Assembly (NCBI GenBank): GCA_017881905.1 | Contig: JADGQI010000019.1 | Coordinates: 1-44,212 of the forward strand | Source: Chloroflexota bacterium | Lineage (GTDB): Bacteria > Chloroflexota > Limnocylindria > Limnocylindrales > CSP1-4 | Direction of reading: 5' to 3' | DNA length: 44,212 nt | Shown here: positions 18,993 to 27,596 of the stretch, piece after piece | Position numbering within the stretch: the stretch's first letter is position 1 | How the letters are laid out: the number at the start of each line of letters is the position of its first letter | Notes under the pieces: generated by a model | Seen by the model: the letters and a program-made list of their open reading frames with translations, nothing else | Database searches by the model: none | What the model was told of the DNA's origin: nothing | Program-made: the position numbers and the translations under genes

Positions 18993-19733
18993 TCAACCCC
19001 CGTCGGCGGGCGCAGGTTCCCAGCCGCGGCGAGTGGTCTCGTAACGAGCCATCCGCTCGTGGAAGAGCGCTTCCGCACCAGGGATCTGGACGCTGCGGTA
19101 GACGATCGGGATCATCCCGCGGTCCACGAGGCGATCGGCCGCCCCGACGAGGATCGCCCAGGCCGCCGCACACAGGACGACCCCCGATGTCGGCCCGACC
19201 GGTGTGTCCACCCCCGGCAGGTCGACGATGCCGTCGCCGATCGTCCCTCCGATGTCGACGACGATATCCGCGAGATCGACCAGCTTGGCACCGCTCGGAT
19301 GCTCGACGACGACGTCGTCCCAGCGCTCGTAGGCGACGCAGGTCAGCCCGATGACGGTGCACCCGGCCGCCCGGGCTGCCATGGCGACCTGGACCGTGCC
19401 CGCGTCCGTGCCTGCATTCGTGCCGACGATCGCGACATCGCCCAGGGTGGGGCGAAACGAGCCGTCCCCACGAAGTGCATCGTCCGACAACTTGAGCATC
19501 GGTGTCGCAAGGTCGGGCGTCTCGCCGAGCGGGTGGACTGCCGCGAGTCCGCCGGCCCGCAAGTAGAGCTCGGTGTGGAGGACGTGGCTCGTCGCGGCGA
19601 TCCACACCCGGCCGCCGGCGGCGATGGCCGTGGCGACCCGCTCAGCGGCCGACTCGATCGCCGCCTCCTGGCTCGACGCCATCGCCTCGAGGATCTCGAG
19701 CGTGCCCTGAAGGTAGCGCTGGGCGGCGGTCAT
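18993..19733 (-). CDS. SIS-domain phosphosugar-binding protein (UPF0309-like)
   Basis: YLQGTLEILEAMASSQEAAIESAAERVATAIAAGGRVWIAATSHVLHTELYLRAGGLA; start refined to MTAAQ. Confidence 0.75.
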   Translation of the reverse strand: MTAAQRYLQGTLEILEAMASSQEAAIESAAERVATAIAAGGRVWIAATSHVLHTELYLRAGGLAAVHPLGETPDLATPMLKLSDDALRGDGSFRPTLGDVAIVGTNAGTDAGTVQVAMAARAAGCTVIGLTCVAYERWDDVVVEHPSGAKLVDLADIVVDIGGTIGDGIVDLPGVDTPVGPTSGVVLCAAAWAILVGAADRLVDRGMIPIVYRSVQIPGAEALFHERMARYETTRRGWEPAPADGG

Positions 19734-20779
19734 GCGTCCTCCCGAACGGGCGCCACGGGGGCGGCATCCAGCGGCCCGATCGGCGCGACGGCGTGGCGAT
19801 ACGTCATCCACGGGCTGAACCCGTGCGGACCGTAGTAGCCCAGCAGGGTCGTATCGTCGATCACGATATCGGTCGATCCGAGCGTCCGCAGGCGGTCCAG
19901 CGCCGAGACGAGCAGCGCCCGCCCGAGGCCCCGACCCCGGAGCGCCTCGGCGACGCCGATGGGCCCGAGACCGCCGGCCCCTGAGGCAGCACCACGCCAG
20001 AACATCGGCCAGCCGGGTGGACGCGACGCGGGCAGGTGGATCCGGGCGAATCCTCGGATGGCGCGCCTCGCATCGACCAACAGAAGCTGCTCGGAGGGGC
20101 TTCCGCCGCCGTCCAGGAAGTACCTGGTGTCATGCCACCAGTCGGGACCGAACTCGGCGAGGATGAACGCCAGGAGGGCCGCCCGATCGGAGGGCGTCGC
20201 CGGGACGACCGTCAAGCCCTCGGCGGCGAGGACCCGCCCCGTGGTCGCATCGACCCGGACGTCCGAGACGTCGCCCCGAAGGTCGTAGGACACGTGCGGG
20301 TCGAAGGCGAAGCCAAGGGACGTGAGGAACGGCCCGGCGTCTTCCAGATCGTCCGGGACCCCGGGCCACAGGTAGTGAAGCCCGCCGCCGGCCTGGACCT
20401 GGGTCGCTGCGACGATCCGCCCGACCTCGACGACCGTGCGGACCAGCGCCCGGCCGAGCCCCAGCCGTCGCCGATCCGGCGAGACGACCACCGCCTGCAG
20501 CCAGAGCCCGTGGCGCAGACTCTCGAGCTCGGGCTGCTCGCCGAGACACGCTCCGGCGAAGGCGAACCCCGCGACCCCGTCGTCGACCTCGGCCACTGCG
20601 GCGCGGACGGTCGTGGTCGGATCCGCAGCGAGAGACAGCTCGAGGACGTCTGCCCTGAGCGGGTAGCGCGCCCCGATCGTGGTCTCCCACAGCCGGAGCA
20701 CGGGATCGGTGTCGGCGGGCGCGAATGCCCGGATCCGTGCGCCGATCTCACCCGCGTCGATCGCAGTGGCGTCCGTCAT
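19730..20779 (-). CDS. GNAT family N-acetyltransferase with two GNAT-like halves
   Basis: VVVSPDRRRLGLGRALVRTVVE and VAEALRGRGLGRALLVSALDRLRTLG (two acetyl-CoA motifs); start refined to MTDATA; 4-nt overlap. Confidence 0.85.
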   Translation of the reverse strand: MTDATAIDAGEIGARIRAFAPADTDPVLRLWETTIGARYPLRADVLELSLAADPTTTVRAAVAEVDDGVAGFAFAGACLGEQPELESLRHGLWLQAVVVSPDRRRLGLGRALVRTVVEVGRIVAATQVQAGGGLHYLWPGVPDDLEDAGPFLTSLGFAFDPHVSYDLRGDVSDVRVDATTGRVLAAEGLTVVPATPSDRAALLAFILAEFGPDWWHDTRYFLDGGGSPSEQLLLVDARRAIRGFARIHLPASRPPGWPMFWRGAASGAGGLGPIGVAEALRGRGLGRALLVSALDRLRTLGSTDIVIDDTTLLGYYGPHGFSPWMTYRHAVAPIGPLDAAPVAPVREDA

Positions 20780-21762
20780 CCCCGCGACCGGACCCGGCGG
20801 AAACCGTCCGCGACGACCTTCCAGGCCTCTTCCGGCCGGCTGCACTCACAGGTCGACATGGCCGAGCAACCGTCGTACGACCAGGCGGCGATGTTCCTTG
20901 CACCAGCGTCGGCTGCGGCGTCGATGGCGATCCCGATCTCGGCTTCCCTGCCGGCCGGCACCTCGAACGCCTGGACCCAAACGTGGTGGTCGAGCCCGTG
21001 GCGGTCGGCGACCTCGACGGTCGCCCGGGCGTGCCGGCCGACGTACTCGGCGGGATCGCCGCCGAACGAATACCAGTACGGATCCGTCCCGAAGTTGTCT
21101 AGGCCCTCGATCGAGGCGGCCCGGTCCCAGTCGGTGAAGCCCGGGTTCGTCGCCTCCGGCGGCATGATGCACAGCGCGTTCTCGATGCCTTTCGCCCGAG
21201 CGTAGGTACACGCATCGGACAGCAGGTCGGCCATCGAGACCTCGAGGAAGAGCTTGACCTCGGGTACGAACTCGACCGGCATCGCCGCCCCGTTCCGCTC
21301 GCGGAAGAGCGCCTGGCAGCGCTCGCAGCGGCAGGACCAGGTGCCGCCGCGGATCTCCCAGGTCGGCTCGTCCCAGAAGATCGTCTCGGCGCCCGCCACG
21401 GCCGCCGCGTCGACCCAATCGTGGACCCAGGCGCGGAACGCGGGTTGGTTCAGGCAGGCGTGGGTGTTCGCCAGTCCGTTGGAACCGATCTGGCGCGCCT
21501 CTGGATGGACCGCCCCGAACCGGGAGAACGGCTCACCGCCGAAGACCTCGCCGACGCCCCACGGGTCGAGCCAGACCCCGAGGCCGCGCGCTCTTGTGTC
21601 CGCCACCAGCCGGCGCATCGAGTCGGGTGCGTACTTGACGTCGAATTCCGAGTAGCAGTGGATGACGTACGTACATCCGCTATCGACCATGTCGTCGAGA
21701 TCGCGTGACGTGTGGCGCGGCGCCCTGCCCTCGAAGTAGGCGACGCCGGTCTGGATGGTCAT
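20776..21762 (-). CDS. Uncharacterized TIM-barrel glycoside-hydrolase-like protein with Cys-rich motif
   Basis: GLGVWLDPWGVGEVFGG, ETIFWDEPTWEIRGGTWSCRCERCQALFRE, GLDNFGTDPYWYSFGGDP; 4-nt overlap with the next gene. Confidence 0.6.
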   Translation of the reverse strand: MTIQTGVAYFEGRAPRHTSRDLDDMVDSGCTYVIHCYSEFDVKYAPDSMRRLVADTRARGLGVWLDPWGVGEVFGGEPFSRFGAVHPEARQIGSNGLANTHACLNQPAFRAWVHDWVDAAAVAGAETIFWDEPTWEIRGGTWSCRCERCQALFRERNGAAMPVEFVPEVKLFLEVSMADLLSDACTYARAKGIENALCIMPPEATNPGFTDWDRAASIEGLDNFGTDPYWYSFGGDPAEYVGRHARATVEVADRHGLDHHVWVQAFEVPAGREAEIGIAIDAAADAGARNIAAWSYDGCSAMSTCECSRPEEAWKVVADGFRRVRSRG

Positions 21763-23291
21763 GCGCTCTCCTCGAGGTAGATCGGATTCGCCAGGGCGAG
21801 GGGCGCGCCATCCCGGGCGCGCACCTCGAGGCGGATGAAGCGCGGACGATCCGAGGACGGGATGCGGAGCGTTCCGGACGCGTCTTCCGTGTCAAGCGCG
21901 ACCGACGCCAGGCCACCGTCCGGACCGAGCACGCGGAGCTCGGCTCCGATTCCGGCCCGGACGCGCCAGGTGAGCTCGACATCGGCGGTCGGCGGATAGG
22001 TCAGGGTATCCCCGATCCCGGCCGATCCCCCGCCGGGGTGGTCGGCTCGGGCGAGCACGTCGAGGTGGGGGCCGGCCGCCGTCCGGGACAGGACCACGCG
22101 GCCCGCCCGGAGTCCGTGGAGGATGCCGGCTCGGCCCGGGTCGGGCGCCCGGACCCAGGTGATCGGTGTCCCGATCGGCTGGCGGTCGGCCGGGACGTCG
22201 TGCATGTCGCTGCCGCCGACGGCGATCGTCCGCCGCCCGGCCGCCAGCTCGTCCGCCCAGGACGAGAGTGCCGACGCGTTGTGGTTGCGGCCGTCCCACG
22301 GACCGTTCCAGACCTCGATCGCGTCGGTCACCGGCCCGAACTCCCAGGGGGACGAGGCCGACGCGAGGTGGTTGCGGACGGTCAGGCCGCCGTCGTCGCA
22401 GACCGCGGCGGCCGCGCGTGCCATCCCCGTCGAGTCGACCTGGCGGAAGTCGACCCAGCCCGACGCCCCGAGCGCCCCCATGTGCCCGCGATAGGTCGTG
22501 ACCTCCTCGGCCGGGTGGAGGGCGATCGCGGCGGCAGCTCCGGCCTCGTCGAGCTCGGCCCGGTGGCTCGTCGTGTTGTGGTCGCTGACGAACAGGAAGG
22601 CGAGGCCGGCCGCCCTGGCGAAGCGGGCGATCGCGACGACGGTCAGGTTGCCGTCGCTGTGGACCGTCTGGCAATGGAGATCGCCGGGCCACCACGGATC
22701 GGCGCCCGGATCGAGTCCGTCGCCCCGAGCGCGGACCGGCTCGACGATCGCGGGTCGCCCCCGGGCCGCCGAAATCAGACGAGCGGGGTCGCTCCGGGCC
22801 GGAGCGTGATCCCCGGGATCGACCGAGGACACCGCGGCCGTGACCGCCGCGAGTCGGGAATCGCCGACCGCGAGCGGCTCGGCGGCGACCCGGTATCGAC
22901 AGCCTTCCGGCGCGATCTGGCAGAGCCCGACGATGACGTGCCAGCGCCCGGCGGGGATCGGCCCAGGGAGATACCCGGGAGTCGCCTCGCGTTCCCCGAC
23001 CACGATCTCGCGACGCTCGCTCCCGCTCCATCCGCGGAACGCGGGCGTCCCGAGGTCGAGCGAGCCCGGCTCGAAGAGGCCGAGGTCCAAGATGCTCCCC
23101 ACGCCGCGCCGGTCGGTCGGGCCGGGGTCGTCGTAGGTCAGGGAGACCGACAGCCCTGCGGCTCCGAACGGCACCTCGACGGCGACGTACGCGAACGGGT
23201 CGGAGGCGGCATCGCTGGGTTCCAGGACACCCTCACCGGCGATCAGCCGCACGCCGCTCCTCACCTCGGTCAACGGTCGACAGTGTACCAT
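21759..23291 (-). CDS. PHP-domain (CehA/McbA-type) metallo-hydrolase
   Basis: GDLHCQTVHSDGNLTV, FLFVSDHNTTSHRAEL, GSDMHDVP; N- and C-terminal beta-rich extensions; start refined to MVHCRP. Confidence 0.8.
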   Translation of the reverse strand: MVHCRPLTEVRSGVRLIAGEGVLEPSDAASDPFAYVAVEVPFGAAGLSVSLTYDDPGPTDRRGVGSILDLGLFEPGSLDLGTPAFRGWSGSERREIVVGEREATPGYLPGPIPAGRWHVIVGLCQIAPEGCRYRVAAEPLAVGDSRLAAVTAAVSSVDPGDHAPARSDPARLISAARGRPAIVEPVRARGDGLDPGADPWWPGDLHCQTVHSDGNLTVVAIARFARAAGLAFLFVSDHNTTSHRAELDEAGAAAAIALHPAEEVTTYRGHMGALGASGWVDFRQVDSTGMARAAAAVCDDGGLTVRNHLASASSPWEFGPVTDAIEVWNGPWDGRNHNASALSSWADELAAGRRTIAVGGSDMHDVPADRQPIGTPITWVRAPDPGRAGILHGLRAGRVVLSRTAAGPHLDVLARADHPGGGSAGIGDTLTYPPTADVELTWRVRAGIGAELRVLGPDGGLASVALDTEDASGTLRIPSSDRPRFIRLEVRARDGAPLALANPIYLEESA

Positions 23292-23315
23292 CGGGCTCCT
23301 CCTGCGGAGCCCTCG

Positions 23316-26102
23316 ATGCCCTCGACGACGACGGTCCATCTTGTCCCCCACACCCATTGGGATCGCGAGTGGTACCTGCCGTTCCAGGCGTTCCGCATGC
23401 GCCTGGTCGGGCTGCTCGATGGACTGGTCGAGGCGATGGAAACCGACGAGCGTCTACGGTTCACCCTGGATGGCCAGCTGGCCACCGTCGACGACTACCT
23501 CGAGATCCGGCCCGAAACAGCCGATCGGATCGCGGCCCTGGTCGGGTCGGGGCGGCTGGCGGTCGGACCGTGGCTCATCCTGATGGACGAGTTCCTCGTG
23601 TCGGGTGAGACGATCGTGCGCAACCTCGAGATGGGCACCCGCCGCGCGTCCGAGCTGGGACGGGTGATGGCGGTGGGCTACCTGCCGGACATGTTCGGCC
23701 ACATCGCCCAGATGCCCCAGATCCTGCACCGGGCGGGGATCGAGTCCGCGGTCGTCTGGCGTGGGGTCCCCGAGGCCGTCGATCGGCATGCGTTCTCCTG
23801 GCGAAGCCCGGACGGCTCGGCCGTCCGGACCGAGTACCTGTGGGGCGGCTACGGCAACGCGCGCGACCTGTTCGACGATCCGGGCAGGATCGACGCCAAG
23901 CTTCGGACCTACGTCGACGGCGTGGCGGGCCTGTTCGGCGACGCCGACATCCTGGCGATGTACGGCGAGGACCACTCGATCCCGCTCCAGGGCTATGCCG
24001 ACCTTGTCGATGGGTACAACGCCGAACAGGGCCGGTTCCGGGTCGAGGTCGCCACGCTGGACGGATACCTGGCCGAGACGCGGGGCCAAGGCTCGCTCGA
24101 CCGATCCTGGGACGGCGAGCTTCGATCGAGCGCCCGGGCGAACATGCTGATGGGCGTCGTGTCGAACCACGTCGACGTTCGCGCTTCGGCGGCCGTGGCC
24201 GAAGCAGCGCTGTGGCGGACGGCCGAACCGATCCTGGCGCTCCACGGAGCGGGCCCGTGGCCACATCGCTACCTCGAGCAGGCCGCCAGACGGATCGTCG
24301 AGAACTCGGCCCACGACTCGATCTGCGCCTGCTCGCTCGATCCGGTGGTCGACCAGGTCCTCGTCCGGTTCGCCGAGGCGTCGCAGATCGCCTTCGGGCT
24401 TTGCGACGGCGTCCTCGGGAGCTGGGCGGCGGGGCTCCCTCGAGCCGCCTGGGCGGCCTTCAATCCGAGCCCGTTCGATCGGACGGACCTGGTCGAGATC
24501 GACCTGGCGGCCGACGGTCCCGGCGCCGACCGACCCCTCGTCGACGTGGCCCGGCGGCCGGTCCCGACCCAGGAGCTGTCCCGATCCAGGCCGGTCTTCG
24601 ACGAGCGCGAGATCGCCAGCGAGGACGTCGGCACGTACCTGAGCCGGCGCATCCACGGCCGCGAGCTCTATACCCGCCAGGTCAACGGCTGGACGCTTGG
24701 CGGGGCCGACGGCCGGGAGCTGACCATCCACGTCGACCGGGTCCCGGACCCGCCGATCCTCGACGTGGACGCCCTCGTGGCAGACGTCGCCCGCGCGGCC
24801 GCGGCCGACCCAGGAGCCCGCTGGGTGCTGCGAGTGGTCGACGGCGCGCGCCGGATCGTCCTCGCTCGGGTGGCGGCGTCGGGGCTCGGTCTGACCTCCC
24901 TCGCGCCGCGTCCCGAGGCCGACGGACGGTCCCAGTCCGACCACGCCGCCACCGACGGCGACATCGACGGCACCGTAGTGACGGTATCGGACCGCGGCCT
25001 CGAGAACGGATCCGTGTCGGTCACGATCGCCGAGGACGGCACGCTCACGCTGGTCGGGGCCGGGCGGCGGTTCTCGGGCGTCGGACGGCTCATCGATGGT
25101 GGCGATGTCGGCGACACGTACAACTACGGCCCGCCACCGGTCGATGTGCTCGTCGACGGACCGACGTCGGTCGCCACGCGGATCATCGAGGCCGGTCCGC
25201 TGCGGGGGATCGTCGAGACCGAGGGGCGGTATCGCTGGCCCGCCGGTCTCGCTCCGCACCTCGGCGGTCGGAGTCAGGAGCGTGTCGAGGTCTCAGTTGC
25301 GACCCGGGTCGAGCTGCGGCTGGGCGAACCCTTCCTCCGGCTCACGTTGACCTACGACAATCGGGCCACCGATCATCGTCTCCGGCTCCACGTCCCGCTC
25401 CCCCAGCCCGCCGATCGGTCCTTCGCCGAAGGCCAGTTCGCGATCGTCGAGCGCGGCCTCGACGCCGAGGCCGGCCACGGCGAATACCCCCTGCCGACGC
25501 GCCCGGCCGACGCGTTCGTCGCCGCCAGCGGCGTCGCCGTCCTGGCCCGACACATCGTCGAGTACGAGCTGGTCGATGGTGGCCGTGAGCTCGCGATCAC
25601 GCTGCTCCGCGCGACCGGGCTGATCAGTCGGGACGACCACCCCTGGCGGGACGAGCCTGCCGGGCCCGTACTCGCCACGCCGGGTGCTCAGCTGCTCGGC
25701 CCGAGGACCTTCGAGCTGGCGATCATGCCGTTCGAGGGGGACCGGCCGGGCCCTGAGGTGCTCGAAGCGGCCGAGGCCTACCGACATCCCTTCCGGGTCG
25801 TGGCGGGCGGCGGCCCAGCCGACGCGCCCCTCCTGGAGCGCCCCGGGCTGAGGATCGACGGACCCGGGGTCGTCCTGTCGAGCCTGCGCCGCCGCGACGG
25901 CTGGCTCGAGGCACGGATCGTCGCCGAGCGGCCGGAGCGGGTCGAGGCCCGGCTGAGCGGGTCGATCGTCGAGGCTCGATCGGCGGACCTGCTCGGACGA
26001 CCGGGTGCGTCGCTGCCGGTGATCGATGGTGCCGCGATCGTCGAGCTCGGGCCGTGGGAGATCCGGACCGTGCAGCTCCGGACGGCGTCCGCCCGAGCCT
26101 AG
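23316..26102 (+). CDS. Glycoside hydrolase family 38 alpha-mannosidase
   Basis: HLVPHTHWDREWYLPFQAFRMRL, GYLPDMFGHIAQMPQIL, NSAHDSICACSLDPV motifs of GH38; start refined to MPSTTT. Confidence 0.9.
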   Translation: MPSTTTVHLVPHTHWDREWYLPFQAFRMRLVGLLDGLVEAMETDERLRFTLDGQLATVDDYLEIRPETADRIAALVGSGRLAVGPWLILMDEFLVSGETIVRNLEMGTRRASELGRVMAVGYLPDMFGHIAQMPQILHRAGIESAVVWRGVPEAVDRHAFSWRSPDGSAVRTEYLWGGYGNARDLFDDPGRIDAKLRTYVDGVAGLFGDADILAMYGEDHSIPLQGYADLVDGYNAEQGRFRVEVATLDGYLAETRGQGSLDRSWDGELRSSARANMLMGVVSNHVDVRASAAVAEAALWRTAEPILALHGAGPWPHRYLEQAARRIVENSAHDSICACSLDPVVDQVLVRFAEASQIAFGLCDGVLGSWAAGLPRAAWAAFNPSPFDRTDLVEIDLAADGPGADRPLVDVARRPVPTQELSRSRPVFDEREIASEDVGTYLSRRIHGRELYTRQVNGWTLGGADGRELTIHVDRVPDPPILDVDALVADVARAAAADPGARWVLRVVDGARRIVLARVAASGLGLTSLAPRPEADGRSQSDHAATDGDIDGTVVTVSDRGLENGSVSVTIAEDGTLTLVGAGRRFSGVGRLIDGGDVGDTYNYGPPPVDVLVDGPTSVATRIIEAGPLRGIVETEGRYRWPAGLAPHLGGRSQERVEVSVATRVELRLGEPFLRLTLTYDNRATDHRLRLHVPLPQPADRSFAEGQFAIVERGLDAEAGHGEYPLPTRPADAFVAASGVAVLARHIVEYELVDGGRELAITLLRATGLISRDDHPWRDEPAGPVLATPGAQLLGPRTFELAIMPFEGDRPGPEVLEAAEAYRHPFRVVAGGGPADAPLLERPGLRIDGPGVVLSSLRRRDGWLEARIVAERPERVEARLSGSIVEARSADLLGRPGASLPVIDGAAIVELGPWEIRTVQLRTASARA

Positions 26103-27085
26103 TGCTCGATCACGTCGGCGCCGACCCGGCCGACGGTCCCCGGTGAGACCGCCCGCTTGATCCGGTCGCGGACCATCCGGGCGAGCACCGCCCCGCGATC
26201 GGGCACGGCGGTGAGGCCGTGGCCCTCGACGACGAGCGCCCCGGCGGCCGCGGCGAACCGCAGCTCCGGATGGGCGCGGCCGCTCCGTCGCCCACCGAGC
26301 GTGTGGTGGACGACCGTCGATACGAGCGCCGCCAGGAACGTGTCGCCGGCTCCGGTCGGGTCCACCTCGCGATCGGACGGCGTCAGCCCATAGCGGAGGA
26401 CGGCGTCGGGTCCCGAACCGCCGGTGACGAGCACGAGACCACCCTCCTCGCCCCGCGTGACGACGAGGCGCGACCCCGGCTTGAGCAGGGCCGTCAGGGC
26501 GGCGATCGGGGTCGCGGGGTCGACGTCGCGATGGCTGACGCCGACGAGATCCGCCCGGCGCAGGATCGGCGAGGCCACCGGCGGGCGCCGGGCGACGGTC
26601 GTCCCGGCGATGAGCGTGCGAAGGAATCCTTGCCAGGCGACCCCGACGTAGGCTCCGGACGGGATGGCCGCGGCCCAGGCGTCTTCGATCTCGCCGGCGA
26701 CCGGCGCCAGCTCCCAGGCCGGGGCGGCCTGCCACGACTCGGGCAACGGTGGGATCGGCAGGGGCACGCCCGGCTGGACACAGGTCTGGACGCGACCGGC
26801 ATCGGTCTCGACGTTGTGGTAGATCGGCCCCTCGTCGAGCGGGACGAGGATGAGGTCGGCCCCGGCGGCCCGGATCAGGTCCAGCTCCGAGGCGTTCCGC
26901 GCTTCGCGGTCCACCCCGACGACCGCGGCGGTGCGGAGCCCGAGTCGAGCCGTGGTCAACGTCGCATAGGTGACGCCGCCGCCCAGTCGCCAGCCGCGCG
27001 GATCGTCCGGGGCGATGTCGCGGCAGGCCGACCCCACGTGAACGACCTCGGGTCCGACGGGCCGTCGGACGGGACGCTCAGCCAC
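26099..27085 (-). CDS. PfkB family carbohydrate/nucleoside kinase
   Basis: GGGVTYATLTTARLGLRTAAVVGVD, DPTGAGDTFLAALV (PfkB signature). Confidence 0.85.
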   Translation of the reverse strand: MAERPVRRPVGPEVVHVGSACRDIAPDDPRGWRLGGGVTYATLTTARLGLRTAAVVGVDREARNASELDLIRAAGADLILVPLDEGPIYHNVETDAGRVQTCVQPGVPLPIPPLPESWQAAPAWELAPVAGEIEDAWAAAIPSGAYVGVAWQGFLRTLIAGTTVARRPPVASPILRRADLVGVSHRDVDPATPIAALTALLKPGSRLVVTRGEEGGLVLVTGGSGPDAVLRYGLTPSDREVDPTGAGDTFLAALVSTVVHHTLGGRRSGRAHPELRFAAAAGALVVEGHGLTAVPDRGAVLARMVRDRIKRAVSPGTVGRVGADVIEH

Positions 27086-27105
27086 CGTCTGCGGCCGGGG
27101 CGAGG

Positions 27106-27117
27106 TATCGTGACGTC
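27106..27117 (+). promoter_or_regulatory. -10-like element, possible leaderless start of the acidic-protein gene
   Basis: TATCGT (27106-27111), 6 nt, ATG at 27118; no convincing -35. Confidence 0.35.
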
Positions 27118-27555
27118 ATGTACTTCTACGAACTCCACGAAGGCGACGACGAGCTCTTCGGGGACCTCCTCCTCGCCCACGACGAGCTGTTCGAGCCCGC
27201 CGAGTTCTTCGAGATGGTCCAGACGATCCGACGTCGGGTCCAGGACGATTTCACGCACGATACCCTCATCGAGGCCATCGGCGAAGGACTGGAGAACGAG
27301 TACGGGTTCACCCCGATCGACGACGACGAGCTGGCGGTGTCGCTGGTCGTGTCGCCGATCGACGAGGAGAATGCGATCGTCCCGACCGGCACCTTCTCGC
27401 CGGAGCCCGAGTGGGGCGACGATGACGACGACGGCGACGACGATGACGAGGACGAGGACGATGGCGACGAGCCGACCATCGAGCTCGAAGACCTCCCGGA
27501 TTTCGTGACGATCACGGCCGAGGTCAGGAAGACGCCCGGGTCGCTCCCGAACTGA
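27118..27555 (+). CDS. Highly acidic hypothetical protein
   Basis: ORF with Asp/Glu tract WGDDDDDGDDDDEDEDDGDEPTIELEDLPDF; intergenic position between oppositely oriented genes. Confidence 0.65.
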   Translation: MYFYELHEGDDELFGDLLLAHDELFEPAEFFEMVQTIRRRVQDDFTHDTLIEAIGEGLENEYGFTPIDDDELAVSLVVSPIDEENAIVPTGTFSPEPEWGDDDDDGDDDDEDEDDGDEPTIELEDLPDFVTITAEVRKTPGSLPN

Positions 27556-27568
27556 CCCCGAGGCCCCG

Positions 27569-27596
27569 GCTCAGCGACTGATCGCTCAGCGACTGA
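27569..27596. repeat. 13-bp direct repeat at the 3' end of ychF (period 15)
   Basis: GCTCAGCGACTGA at 27569-27581 and 27584-27596. Confidence 0.95.
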
